A stretch of 64,000 bases of DNA from Desertibacillus haloalkaliphilus (GTDB lineage Bacteria; Bacillota; Bacilli; Bacillales; KJ1-10-99), in the NCBI RefSeq assembly GCF_019039105.1, contig NZ_JAHPIV010000014.1:62001-126000 (forward strand), read 5' to 3'. The notes under the pieces are model-generated. The model did no database searches. It saw only the letters and a list, made by a program, of their open reading frames with translations, and was not told where the DNA came from. A program made the position numbers and the translations under genes. Position 1 is the first letter of the stretch. The number at the start of each line of letters is the position of its first letter. Of this stretch, positions 36,814 through 45,034 are shown in pieces.

Positions 36814-37296
36814 TTTTAAATTTGCAAATAAATTATTCATATCAACCGCTTTCAAAACATTCTGTCGGTAAGTTTGCCTCTCTTTTGAGTCGTTACGTCC
36901 AGATTCATACTCATTAACCAATGTAGTTAAAAACTTTTCAAAATCTTCGGCTAAGGCATTCGAAGACTGATGATAGACTACGGTATCATTTTTGAAAAAT
37001 TTCAGCTTTAACAACCTCGCTAATTGAATGGCTTCAATTCGATTCATTTCATTTCTTTCCACTTGCATTAATGCTTTTAAAAGACCATCCTTTAGTCGCC
37101 GAACAAAATAAGTCCTAGAAGACAAAAGGGAAAATTTATTGAAATACTCTCTATTAGATAAAGCATAAAAAACAAAAACTTTTCTGATTCGGTGGTTCTT
37201 CCGGCTAATTCTCAACAATTCCTCAAAAGAATAATCACCACCAGCTAAATATTTTTGTTCTTGTTCCACTTTTTCAAAGAATGTTTTTAAGTCCAT
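36811..37296 (-). CDS. Unknown helical protein paired with nucleotidyltransferase
   Basis: This protein of about 161 residues is helical and basic, with repeated KxxxF/Y patterns and no membrane segment. The start (ATG, or GTG nine bases upstream) overlaps or abuts the nucleotidyltransferase stop, so the two are coupled. The pair has the layout of a nucleotidyltransferase-type toxin-antitoxin or defence unit; this is inference only. Confidence 0.6.
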   Translation of the reverse strand: MDLKTFFEKVEQEQKYLAGGDYSFEELLRISRKNHRIRKVFVFYALSNREYFNKFSLLSSRTYFVRRLKDGLLKALMQVERNEMNRIEAIQLARLLKLKFFKNDTVVYHQSSNALAEDFEKFLTTLVNEYESGRNDSKERQTYRQNVLKAVDMNNLFANLK

Positions 37297-37301
37297 TCTT
37301 A

Positions 37302-37850
37302 TCACTTCTTTCGTTTTTTAAATTCGTTACGCTTTTCTAATATGTTCTCAAGACTATTATACCGATTCATTGGAAAAAATACATCTTTTTTATATTCTTC
37401 ATACATATCCCATAATTTATTCATATTTGCTTGATCCAACAATTCTGTTTCAATCAAATCTTTTTCATCCTGCTCAGATTGACGACTAGAAAATAATTTA
37501 GAGATAATTAAGTCCTCAACTATTGGTACACGAACGACTAAATTTTTAAGAGGAATACTTAAAGGTACCGACCTAGGATAAAAATCTTCAAATGGAGGAA
37601 CTTCCATTACACTTCTCATATTTTCATTTACAGAGAACTGATGTAATACTTTACGTACCCGTAAGTCTTCTTTTTCTAGGTTAATGATAGCATCTATATC
37701 ACTTGTAAAACGATTACTATCCCTTAACAATATTGCAGTCCCCCCAAAAATAACAATCTCGATTTTTTGTGAGATATTCATATTCGATAACTCATAATCT
37801 AGATTGATTAAATTTTCGACTACATCTCTAGAAGTTCTAAATTTCTTCAT
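37302..37850 (-). CDS. Nucleotidyltransferase (AbiEii/DUF6036-like)
   Basis: This 182-residue protein carries IVIFGGTAILLRD, then RFTSDIDAIINL, the Gly-Gly and DxD motifs of the nucleotidyltransferase fold. LVVRVPIVEDLIISKLFSSR is the later conserved segment with the Lys typical of AbiEii-like and DUF6036 proteins. It lies between the DndC-like gene and a small helical protein gene on the same strand. It may modify tRNA or protein, or be part of a toxin-antitoxin pair. Confidence 0.75.
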   Translation of the reverse strand: MKKFRTSRDVVENLINLDYELSNMNISQKIEIVIFGGTAILLRDSNRFTSDIDAIINLEKEDLRVRKVLHQFSVNENMRSVMEVPPFEDFYPRSVPLSIPLKNLVVRVPIVEDLIISKLFSSRQSEQDEKDLIETELLDQANMNKLWDMYEEYKKDVFFPMNRYNSLENILEKRNEFKKRKK

Positions 37851-37874
37851 CGATAAACATCCTCCTATAATTCT

Positions 37875-39653
37875 TTATATAATCTCCAACAAATCAACAC
37901 AGTAATCCATATCATTGTCTTTGCGATACGGTTTTACCGTTTCGTATCCTAATGTCACCAGTATTTGATTAATCTTCTGTAAGCTCTCTATATCATACTC
38001 TGGGTCTTTCACTAACTCCCTAGCAGCATCGTAATAACGCTTGGCAAATGCATCCCAATCCATTGGGGGTTCATTCGGCACTTGCGGTTCATAGATCCAA
38101 TCATCAAGGTATTGATTTGCTTGTTCTTCTGTTTGGATATCACGATGACAAATGACAAATATGCCGACGTTCCATGCGAATTGTTCTTTCTCTCCCATAT
38201 CAACATTAGAGAGGAAGTAATAAATACTCTCGTTCTTTTTCTTCTTTCTATCATTTAGGTATTCGATCAACTCGTCACGTCCCTGTGAGAAATCACGATT
38301 TAACGTAAAAACAGGATAAGGATTCGTTGTTTCCCTTATATTTAACGATCCGTCACCTTCAAGAACTAATGCACCATCATAGGTGAAGTCTTGAGCTGGA
38401 CAATCTTCCAACGATAGGTTGTAACCCTCGTCTTGCCACGTCTCTATAATTGCGTGTACAACTTCATCACGTATCAACGTTTGACCAATAACCTCTTGAA
38501 TATAAAGCAACTTTTGCAACATCAACTTTCTGCCTTGGATCGCTAATGATCCTGGTTCGTACTCTGTATCATTAGCACGATCATAAGTGTCATATTCGCG
38601 AAGCTTTTTATTTTCAAAGTAATGAGATACATTCGTATCAACAACACTTGAAAACAGATCCATATGCTGGTTATCACGCTGATGGTTCAACCGTTTCTGC
38701 TGCTGTTTCACCTTATTACGTTTGACAGGCTCACGGTAACGAATATCGTTTCGGAGTTGCATCATCGTCTCTTTCCATTCTAGTAAATACTCCATATCCG
38801 AGTACCCCTCATCAATCAGCTGATAGAGCATTTTATCTTTCTTCACCATGCTACACGTCCAACAACCGCTTCTTGAATTTTTCGAACCACAAGATGATTC
38901 CTGCTGTGAACTATGTTGAATGCCACACTCAAGAAAGTTCTCACCATATTGAATCTGCATGTCTTGAACTTCGATCCCCCAAGGAAAGATGTGGCGTTCA
39001 GCCAGATAAAACCAAAGCTCGTCAGATGTCACAAATCGAATAGGATTATAGACTCGGATTTGATTCGGATAATCAGAATGACGTGAAAAACTATCATCAA
39101 TTTGATGCTTTTCAATAGATGACTTGCGCCTTGCCGATTCTTCTTCTCGTACACCTAGTAGCATATAACAATCGTACTCATCAACTTCACCATTAAGTTC
39201 CACCATTTCAACCGAGCGATCCAACTGTGACAAGATCTCTTGTATCTTCTGTTGCGTCGGCTTCTGTTTCAATCGGCTCGTACACCATCTGCCTAAATTA
39301 CTAACGGGTGTTGGATTCCCTTTGGCTAACGTCTGATAGAAATAGTCGTTCTCAACATCAGGGTAAACTAAATGTCCAACCATAGGCAGTTTATTAGCCA
39401 TTGCATAGTCATTCACCGATTGATTGCTACGACGAACAAAATCACTCATCATTGGTGTTTCCGCTAAGGTATCCGATGTAATAAAATGCACCTTTTTATT
39501 CCTTTGATGGGTTGGCAAGTCCTCTAACATTTCACAAACCAATGTAGCTAGAAAGCTAGAGTCTTTCCCGTATGAAATCATCAACATCCATTCTTTTTTA
39601 TCTAGTAAATAAATCTCTCTTAAATGTTCTTTAATCACCTGTATTTTGTCCAT
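37875..39653 (-). CDS. DndC-like PAPS-reductase-family sulfurtransferase
   Basis: This protein of about 592 residues has the ATP-pyrophosphatase P-loop ISYGKDSSFLATLV (SGGKDS in most DndC). THQRNKKVHFITSDTLAETP, GRWCTSRLKQKP and a Cys cluster with RSGCWTCSMVKKDKM follow, matching DndC, the Fe-S enzyme that activates DNA for phosphorothioation. The C-terminal 250 residues are less familiar. dndA, B, D and E are not in the window. ATG is chosen; a TTG 15 bases upstream is possible and neither has a close ribosome site. Confidence 0.8.
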   Translation of the reverse strand: MDKIQVIKEHLREIYLLDKKEWMLMISYGKDSSFLATLVCEMLEDLPTHQRNKKVHFITSDTLAETPMMSDFVRRSNQSVNDYAMANKLPMVGHLVYPDVENDYFYQTLAKGNPTPVSNLGRWCTSRLKQKPTQQKIQEILSQLDRSVEMVELNGEVDEYDCYMLLGVREEESARRKSSIEKHQIDDSFSRHSDYPNQIRVYNPIRFVTSDELWFYLAERHIFPWGIEVQDMQIQYGENFLECGIQHSSQQESSCGSKNSRSGCWTCSMVKKDKMLYQLIDEGYSDMEYLLEWKETMMQLRNDIRYREPVKRNKVKQQQKRLNHQRDNQHMDLFSSVVDTNVSHYFENKKLREYDTYDRANDTEYEPGSLAIQGRKLMLQKLLYIQEVIGQTLIRDEVVHAIIETWQDEGYNLSLEDCPAQDFTYDGALVLEGDGSLNIRETTNPYPVFTLNRDFSQGRDELIEYLNDRKKKKNESIYYFLSNVDMGEKEQFAWNVGIFVICHRDIQTEEQANQYLDDWIYEPQVPNEPPMDWDAFAKRYYDAARELVKDPEYDIESLQKINQILVTLGYETVKPYRKDNDMDYCVDLLEII

Positions 39654-39673
39654 AATACGCCCATACAATATAA

Positions 39674-39713
39674 GAGAGGAAAGCCCCCTCTTATACCTGA
39701 GGGCTCACCTCCC
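39674..39713 (-). promoter_or_regulatory. GGGAGG-containing leader hairpin before dndC-like gene
   Basis: GGGAGG..AGCCCTC pairs with GAGGGGGCT..CCTCTC with a short loop and an internal loop. It fills the gap between two genes. The Shine-Dalgarno-like GGGAGG is sequestered, and the gene starts soon after the 3' arm. Confidence 0.55.
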
Positions 39714-39717
39714 TTAT

Positions 39718-40593
39718 CTATTCTTCTATTTGCCACAAAATCCCGTTCAACTCATCTGTATTAAACTTTTTCTTATAGATATTAATGTTAAATCGATTGC
39801 TATCTTCACCTACATAGTTACGTAAAACTCCCCATTTCCCGCAGAAAACAAGAAAATTCTTAAACGACTTTGCATTCTCTATATAATGCGACAATAGGTG
39901 TTTATAAAAGGTGTAATCACGCTTGTTCAATTGACAAAGCAGGTGCATGTCACCCTCTTTCTCAATCCAACGCAGTGTTCTAATCTCATCAAATTTACTC
40001 TCGACTTCAAATAATGAACAGTCAGATTCAAAAATATCTTTTAACCACTCTTTTACTGAGCGAGGAAACTTATAGATATGCCCATCCTTTTTAAAGGATT
40101 CGGCAGCCTCTTCCTCTGTACTAATTTCAATAAGAGCATCATCCCAGGCCTGACTAATAAGTGGATGGTATTCATAGGAGAGATGCGGATACTGATTGGT
40201 AAACCACCACTTGTAACAATCGAGTCGCTTTTCGAATGGTAACAGTTTTAACGCTTTTATAAGACGTTCCTTCACATCAAGTTTCGATGGAGGACAATAG
40301 TCATCGTCATGACCGATTTTTACCCATTTGTTGCGGTAAGGGTTAATCTCCATAAAAAAGGATCGATCATCCTCCTTAACCTCGAAATAGTAGAAAACCT
40401 CGTTCCCTTGATCACGACCATCCCAAAAACCTTTAGTAACAAAGATTCCTTCTCGATACTTCCCAAGATTATCTTTAAAACGGACAATATCACCAGTAAC
40501 CAGTTGATCTGGAGTCATTTCTTCGTCCGATTCTTGTTGCAATTGCTCCATTTCAATGTCTTCAAACACCTCAAATAAATCGATATGTTCCAT
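39718..40593 (-). CDS. MEHIDLF-start protein with SH3/KOW-like domain
   Basis: This 291-residue protein begins MEHIDLFEVFEDIE, a start shared with the proteins at 42076-42360 and 44284-44601. Next, VTGDIVRFKDNLGKYREG looks like a small barrel. The C-terminal 200 residues are helical and Trp-rich with no motif I recognise. HIDLF resembles a clamp-binding peptide. It lies just upstream of the dndC-like gene and may be its partner. Confidence 0.6.
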   Translation of the reverse strand: MEHIDLFEVFEDIEMEQLQQESDEEMTPDQLVTGDIVRFKDNLGKYREGIFVTKGFWDGRDQGNEVFYYFEVKEDDRSFFMEINPYRNKWVKIGHDDDYCPPSKLDVKERLIKALKLLPFEKRLDCYKWWFTNQYPHLSYEYHPLISQAWDDALIEISTEEEAAESFKKDGHIYKFPRSVKEWLKDIFESDCSLFEVESKFDEIRTLRWIEKEGDMHLLCQLNKRDYTFYKHLLSHYIENAKSFKNFLVFCGKWGVLRNYVGEDSNRFNINIYKKKFNTDELNGILWQIEE

Positions 40594-40600
40594 ATTTATA

Positions 40601-40648
40601 TCCCATCAACAGAATGAGAGGAGATCCCCTCCGCTTCTGCAGATGGGA
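40601..40648 (-). promoter_or_regulatory. Leader inverted repeat before 39718-40593 gene
   Basis: TCCCATCTGCAGAA pairs with TTCTGTTGATGGGA; the inner part holds GGAGGGGATCTCCTC. The 3' arm ends eight bases before the ATG. Confidence 0.5.
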
Positions 40649-40696
40649 AATCCCCCCTTCTATTGATTTATCATTCTTACTATCGCTATCTTACCT

Positions 40697-40996
40697 CTAG
40701 TAACACGTGTTACACTTACCGATACGGTAGCCATGTTCTTCAATAAATGCCTTATCCTCTTTGCTCAATTGAAATGGAGCATCGATCACTTCATATTCTT
40801 CCTCACATGACGCACAACGCTCAATAAACCATTCTGTAAAGGTGATTTCAGCAAATCCACCACATCGTGCACATGGCCTTTCATAACAAGCTATAATACC
40901 ATGTTCAGAATGTGCATTCATTAAAAACTCTCCAATCCCATGACAAGCTGGGCAAGTATCTACTCGCTCCGTCACTTGATATACCGTCATATTCAT
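40697..40996 (-). CDS. DnaJ-like zinc-ribbon protein
   Basis: This 99-residue protein carries four Cys pairs: CPACHG, CARCGG, CASCEE and CNTC. The CxxCxG-type pairs resemble the DnaJ zinc domain or small anti-TRAP-like proteins. AGAGAGG precedes the ATG. It may be a zinc-stabilised adaptor; no partner is evident. Confidence 0.65.
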   Translation of the reverse strand: MNMTVYQVTERVDTCPACHGIGEFLMNAHSEHGIIACYERPCARCGGFAEITFTEWFIERCASCEEEYEVIDAPFQLSKEDKAFIEEHGYRIGKCNTCY

Positions 40997-41033
40997 TTCA
41001 AATCATCCTCTCTAAAAAGTTCAAACTCTCAAA

Positions 41034-41429
41034 TTAACGCCAAAAGTTCAGATAGACATTGATTTGGTGAGCCATTGCTTCAACTTCTCTTACGCTTGGT
41101 CTGGCAATATACCAATCAGCTGTCCCTTGCCTGCAACAATCTTCAACGATGGAAAAACCACCATTGTAGTCGTTCCGTTCATCATCCCGTTTCTTCATGT
41201 ATTCATCGAATAAGAAGACATGTGATGTGATGCAGCCGTTTGTTTTATGAATGATCGATACTGAAAATCCTCGATAGGTTCCATGAACACCATTGGTGAT
41301 GACATAAATTTCAGCATTTACGTACTCATTCAAAGACCAAACCCCTTTTTTGTTAAACCAGTGGATCTCTTGACTACCTTCAACACTCTCGAAAAACTCT
41401 CGATTAAAACTCTCAAAATCTACACTCAT
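41034..41429 (-). CDS. Unknown protein, 131 aa
   Basis: An AGAAAGG site precedes MSVDFESFNREFFES. Mixed alpha/beta with VHGTYRGFSVSIIHK and DYNGGFSIVEDCCRQGTADW. No membrane segment and no known motif. It is preceded by a terminator-like hairpin (41466-41494). Confidence 0.6.
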   Translation of the reverse strand: MSVDFESFNREFFESVEGSQEIHWFNKKGVWSLNEYVNAEIYVITNGVHGTYRGFSVSIIHKTNGCITSHVFLFDEYMKKRDDERNDYNGGFSIVEDCCRQGTADWYIARPSVREVEAMAHQINVYLNFWR

Positions 41430-41465
41430 AACAAAACACCCTTTCTAAAATGTTCAATAAAAAAA

Positions 41466-41494
41466 GCACGAACCTAAAATCATAGATTCGTACT
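41466..41494 (-). terminator. Terminator-like hairpin upstream of 41034-41429 gene
   Basis: GTACGAATC and GGTTCGTGC pair, followed by TTTTTTTATTG on the minus strand. It lies just after the 41504 stop codon. Confidence 0.75.
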
Positions 41495-41503
41495 TTCCAT
41501 CTC

Positions 41504-41719
41504 TCATGGTTTTTGCAAGGCTTCATGCATACGAAGCACAACCATAGCCAAATTAAATACTCCCCATAAAACTAGTGCTACAATAAAAACAAATGTAAGT
41601 CCTAGCTTTACTAGCGTGTAGGGTGTCATGAACATAAACATAAGCACCACAAACGCCATACAACCCAATAAAACATTCCCCAACGTCAAACGTTGTTTAA
41701 AATCTTGACGATTGTACAT
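41504..41719 (-). CDS. Small membrane protein, 71 aa
   Basis: The start is the ATG after AGAGGAG (protein MYNRQDFKQR). Two hydrophobic helices cover residues 12-32 and 38-60. The gene is the first downstream of RNA element E1. Function unknown. Confidence 0.65.
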   Translation of the reverse strand: MYNRQDFKQRLTLGNVLLGCMAFVVLMFMFMTPYTLVKLGLTFVFIVALVLWGVFNLAMVVLRMHEALQKP

Positions 41720-41795
41720 AGAATCAACTCCTCTCAATATGAAACTATATAAACACACGATCAAAGACCGTGGTGTCCACCCATTTCGTAAAAGA

Positions 41796-41990
41796 ACGCA
41801 AAAAAGCGCCCTTTCAGAACGAACGTAAATAGACAGACTTGTAGTGTGTGCTAGTCTGTTCTAAAAAAGTTCACTCCAAAAGAGCGCGTTGAAATCAAAA
41901 ACACATGCTGCAGACATCGCTTGATGTCGCAAGAAATAAAGTAAATAAGATAATTAATAGATAACTTCATTATAACATAATTGGTTATGT
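41796..41990 (-). ncRNA. Structured RNA element E1 with promoter and terminator
   Basis: On the minus strand a TGTTATAAT extended -10 box (41969-41974) precedes a U-rich leader. Then UUGCGACAUC-AAGC-GAUGUC-U-GCAGCAU forms hairpin P1 (41905-41932). A long imperfect stem pairs GCGCUCUUUUGG with CUGAAAGGGCGC (41806-41887), has an inner CAGACU/AGUCUG stem, and ends in TTTTTTGCGTTC. The element is upstream of the 41504-41719 gene. E2 and E3 share its plan. Confidence 0.75.
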
Positions 41991-42021
41991 TGAGAAAACA
42001 AGACTATATTTTCTCCCATAA

Positions 42022-42062
42022 AAAAACTCACCCCGATTGATCATCGTTTAGGGTGAGTTTGT
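42022..42062 (-). terminator. Intrinsic terminator
   Basis: AAACTCACCC and GGGTGAGTTT with ATTTTTT around it, directly after the 42076-42360 gene on the minus strand. Confidence 0.85.
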
Positions 42063-42075
42063 TCTATAGATACGA

Positions 42076-42360
42076 TTAATCAACCTTCCTTAAAGCACTC
42101 GTTAGAACAACGGTATATGCTCCATCCATACGAATGGCTGATAAGGAACCACTTTCATTATAAAAGTGTAAGAAATTCGTTAAGATCTCCTTATTACTCG
42201 AATACCCACTCGAATAATAAACCATCTCATTCCTTTTAAAATCTCCCTGTGGACTAGCATCATTCGCTGTTGTACGTTGATCCGTCCCTCTTTCATCATG
42301 ACTCTCTTCATGACCGCTCATGTCGATTTCAGTAAAGCTAAATAAGTCTAAGTGATCCAT
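42076..42360 (-). CDS. MDHLDLF-start small protein
   Basis: The ATG after GGAGGTTTTTTG gives MDHLDLFSFTEIDMSG, the second member of the family with a clamp-motif-like start. A polar linker and then a small barrel-like C-terminus follow. It is 12 bases downstream of the exonuclease gene, which suggests a shared role with DNA metabolism. Confidence 0.6.
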   Translation of the reverse strand: MDHLDLFSFTEIDMSGHEESHDERGTDQRTTANDASPQGDFKRNEMVYYSSGYSSNKEILTNFLHFYNESGSLSAIRMDGAYTVVLTSALRKVD

Positions 42361-42372
42361 CAAAAAACCTCC

Positions 42373-43737
42373 TTAAAATTCTCCAATTAACTTTGTTAAC
42401 TCTAATTCTTCAAGTTGCACTTCCATTGCTTCTTTATTGACATTTAATACGAGATCGTTAAAATCCACTTGGCAACCTTCAATGTCACAAACGATTTTAG
42501 AAAGCTCATAACTTAGTTCAGCAACCTCTTTAGACCCTTCAATCTTGTTAACATAACGTTTATACGGACTCTCTTTTAATGCTTCGATTACTTCATCATT
42601 GTACAAATCTTCAATGTGAAATATCTTATAATCAGCTAAGGCAGGTAAAAACTTCTCACCAACACCTTTAATACCTGGAATATTATCCGACTTATCACCG
42701 AGTATCGCTTTAGCAGTTAACCACTGGCTCGTGGCGATGCCATATTGCTTTTGGAAGTCAGCAGCTGTAAACATGGACTCGTCTTCACCTTGACGCTTAA
42801 ACAATTGGTGAGTTCGATCATCTAACAATTGGAATAAGTCCTTATCACTTGATGCAATCAATACCTCACCATCATGGTGTTTTTTCCATTGAGTAGCAAG
42901 AGTTCCAATGTAATCATCAGCTTCCCACGTCTCATGGGAGAAGTAAGGCACATTCATGGCGTGTAACAGCGTTTCGCAAAGAGGAAATTGCTGTTTTAAT
43001 TCTTCGTCACTTTCTCTTCCAGCCTTGTACTCAGGATACATTTGTTTTCTAAACGTCTTTTTGGAGTCTCGATCCCAGCAAGTGATGACATGGGTAGGCT
43101 CATATTGCCGTATTAAGCGAAAGAGTGATTTCATGAAGACATAAACACCATTTGTATAAAGGCCATTAGAATTCGGTTTTAAATCCCCTCTCCATGAGGT
43201 GGCAAAGTAGCCTTTAGCCAATAGATTGCTTCCATCAATCAATAATAACTTCTCTTTACAATCATCTTCCGTGGTTGTTTTCACTGGCTCTACATGCTCC
43301 TTTACAGGTTGTTGAACAGATTTCATTGTAACAGAAAAAGAACCTTCATCAGCTGTAAAACCCTGAACAAGAGCACCTGTACTGCATTGATCAAATACGG
43401 TTTGAACCACTTTATCAATCGCAACACTAACATCAGAAGCAACATTACCTTCAATAAACATACAATCTACAATGACTAGATCTCCCTCTTCTCTTGTTTT
43501 AACCTCCACGTTGTTAGCAGGCTCAACAAATGCAAATAAGCTATCCATATCTGATCCTTGTTGCGCCAATGGCCCCCCTTTATTCGAGACATCGAACGAT
43601 AAACGATTCATTTGATCATAGGAAACCTCTTGGACGATGTTGTTATTTTGCCTTTTTAGTCGCTCTGATACGCTTTTCAACGCACATAACAACGTCTTCT
43701 CTGTTAACAGCTTAGGAAACATCACAAATACACTCAT
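42373..43737 (-). CDS. 5'-3' exonuclease (PolI N-terminal domain type)
   Basis: The start is the ATG after GGGAGG (protein MSVFVMFPKLL), about 454 residues. The first ~155 residues are an additional domain of unknown fold. From about residue 170 the FEN/5'-nuclease domain begins: LLIDGSNLLAKGYF, VITCWDRDSKKTFRKQMY, EADDYIGTLA, ASSDKDLFQL and GDKSDNIPGIKGVGEK, with all metal-binding Asp residues. It should remove RNA primers and flaps. It follows RNA element E2. Confidence 0.9.
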   Translation of the reverse strand: MSVFVMFPKLLTEKTLLCALKSVSERLKRQNNNIVQEVSYDQMNRLSFDVSNKGGPLAQQGSDMDSLFAFVEPANNVEVKTREEGDLVIVDCMFIEGNVASDVSVAIDKVVQTVFDQCSTGALVQGFTADEGSFSVTMKSVQQPVKEHVEPVKTTTEDDCKEKLLLIDGSNLLAKGYFATSWRGDLKPNSNGLYTNGVYVFMKSLFRLIRQYEPTHVITCWDRDSKKTFRKQMYPEYKAGRESDEELKQQFPLCETLLHAMNVPYFSHETWEADDYIGTLATQWKKHHDGEVLIASSDKDLFQLLDDRTHQLFKRQGEDESMFTAADFQKQYGIATSQWLTAKAILGDKSDNIPGIKGVGEKFLPALADYKIFHIEDLYNDEVIEALKESPYKRYVNKIEGSKEVAELSYELSKIVCDIEGCQVDFNDLVLNVNKEAMEVQLEELELTKLIGEF

Positions 43738-43769
43738 CAAAACATCCTCCCTAAAAAGTTTTAAACACA

Positions 43770-43955
43770 CAAAAAAAGCCTTTTGAATTCAAAAAGATAG
43801 ACAGACTTGTAACAAGTCATCTAAACTTCATGAACCCAAAAGGCTCCATTTCTCAAAAAAACAAATGCTGCTGACCAATGTTTGGTCGCAAAAAATAAAG
43901 TACAAAGTAAAATTGGATGTAAATCTATCATATCAAAGTTTTTAACTGATTTCCA
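43770..43955 (-). ncRNA. Structured RNA element E2 with promoter and terminator
   Basis: TGGAAA (43950-43955) and TATGAT (43927-43932) are 17 bases apart. Then UUUUGCGACCAA-ACA-UUGGUC-A-GCAGCAU forms P1. A second stem pairs GAGCCUUUUGGGUUCA with UGAAUUCAAAAGGCUUUUUUU (43778-43846), with an inner GACUUG/CAAGUC stem. The T-run ends about 33 bases before the exonuclease ATG. Confidence 0.78.
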
Positions 43956-43967
43956 AAATATATCTAG

Positions 43968-44159
43968 TTAATACTTATTATTCCTGATTTCACCTATAAC
44001 AAATGGAAGGATAATGATCATCACCGCTATCAGTACCACTCCCATTTTCACTAAATCGTTTTCGAATTGAGAAGCTACAATTGGTGCAACTAATAGCATT
44101 GAAACTGAAATCATACTTAATAAAAGGAATCCGAATGTTACAAATGTCTCTTTTATCAT
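43968..44159 (-). CDS. Small membrane protein, 63 aa
   Basis: GGAAGGGGAG precedes MIKETFVTFG. Two hydrophobic helices (residues 6-30 and 36-56). Located just upstream of the E2 promoter. Function unknown. Confidence 0.65.
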   Translation of the reverse strand: MIKETFVTFGFLLLSMISVSMLLVAPIVASQFENDLVKMGVVLIAVMIIILPFVIGEIRNNKY

Positions 44160-44283
44160 CAGTGCTCCCCTTCCTATTCACTTAATAATTACAACGTACG
44201 AACATCTACTCACTATCGCTAAAATTAATCATGTTCTAATCTTTGCTTTCTCTCGTTTCGACTGATTAAAAATGAGTTCCCCA

Positions 44284-44601
44284 CTATACAGCGATTAAAT
44301 CGTCCCTATGAAACACACCTACATCACACCCAAACTCAACCTGGTAAGAGACAACTTTGTTGCGATATAGGTGAGTGACAACACCCTTTTTCCCCTTGAA
44401 TCGATCTAAGTAATAATAGTCCTCGCTATCCATGTCTGCCGTAGGTTTGATAGCTTTTACTCGATCTCCAATATCTAATTCATCGTTAATGGCCATTGGT
44501 GATACCATTTCTTGAACCTCAGCATCTATGTGTTTCTTCTGATTGATATCTTGAATATCTTCTTGATCTTCAAACCAATCGATTAGGTCTATTTGTTCCA
44601 A
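44284..44601 (-). CDS. MEQIDLI-start protein with KOW-like domain
   Basis: TTG is chosen as start because AAAAGGGGTGGT lies just upstream; the protein then begins MEQIDLIDWFEDQED, matching the family start at 39718-40593. The C-terminal half reads LDIGDRVKAIKPTADM and FKGKKGVVTHLYRNK, a KOW/SH3-like barrel. It may dock to the sliding clamp and bind nucleic acid. Both are inference. Confidence 0.65.
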   Translation of the reverse strand: MEQIDLIDWFEDQEDIQDINQKKHIDAEVQEMVSPMAINDELDIGDRVKAIKPTADMDSEDYYYLDRFKGKKGVVTHLYRNKVVSYQVEFGCDVGVFHRDDLIAV

Positions 44602-44627
44602 ACCTACCACCCCTTTTGACATGTATT

Positions 44628-44679
44628 AAAACAAAAGGAATCGACCAGCTAACACTAGCATCGATTCCCCCTTTTGTTA
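44628..44679 (-). terminator. Strong terminator-like hairpin
   Basis: AACAAAAGG-GGGAATCGA pairs with TCGATTCC-TTTTGTT, followed by TTTAATAC. It separates the 44684 and 44284 genes. Confidence 0.75.
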
Positions 44680-44683
44680 TCAA

Positions 44684-45016
44684 TTATTTGATTTGCGAGA
44701 GATGTTGATCTAATTCGCCAATGGCTTCCTTTGCTTGTGCCATATGCTCAAGTAGATCAGGAACAACCCACTGTTTATTCTCACTTAGTACTTGGTAAAG
44801 GCCTTTCATTGCTTCAAATGGGTCTTCTTTAGAAAAATGATATAGAACGTTTGTAGATACATCCTCATGGACCATTGCCCCTACCGTGATCACATCATAC
44901 GATGTCTTACCATTAATTAAGAAAGCAGATTCAACGTTTTCATTTTCGACCAAAGGTAAAATATCCTTTTCTTTAATCCCATACTCTTTCATAACAACCT
45001 CTTTATGATTCACCAT
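44684..45016 (-). CDS. Unknown helical protein, about 110 aa
   Basis: The start is the ATG after GAGAGGGG (MVNHKEVVMKEYG). It is an acidic alpha/beta protein with a helical C-terminus (LLEHMAQAKEAIGELDQHL). It lies 18 bases after the 45035 gene. No motif recognised. Confidence 0.6.
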   Translation of the reverse strand: MVNHKEVVMKEYGIKEKDILPLVENENVESAFLINGKTSYDVITVGAMVHEDVSTNVLYHFSKEDPFEAMKGLYQVLSENKQWVVPDLLEHMAQAKEAIGELDQHLSQIK

Positions 45017-45034
45017 CGTAAAACCCCTCTCCAT

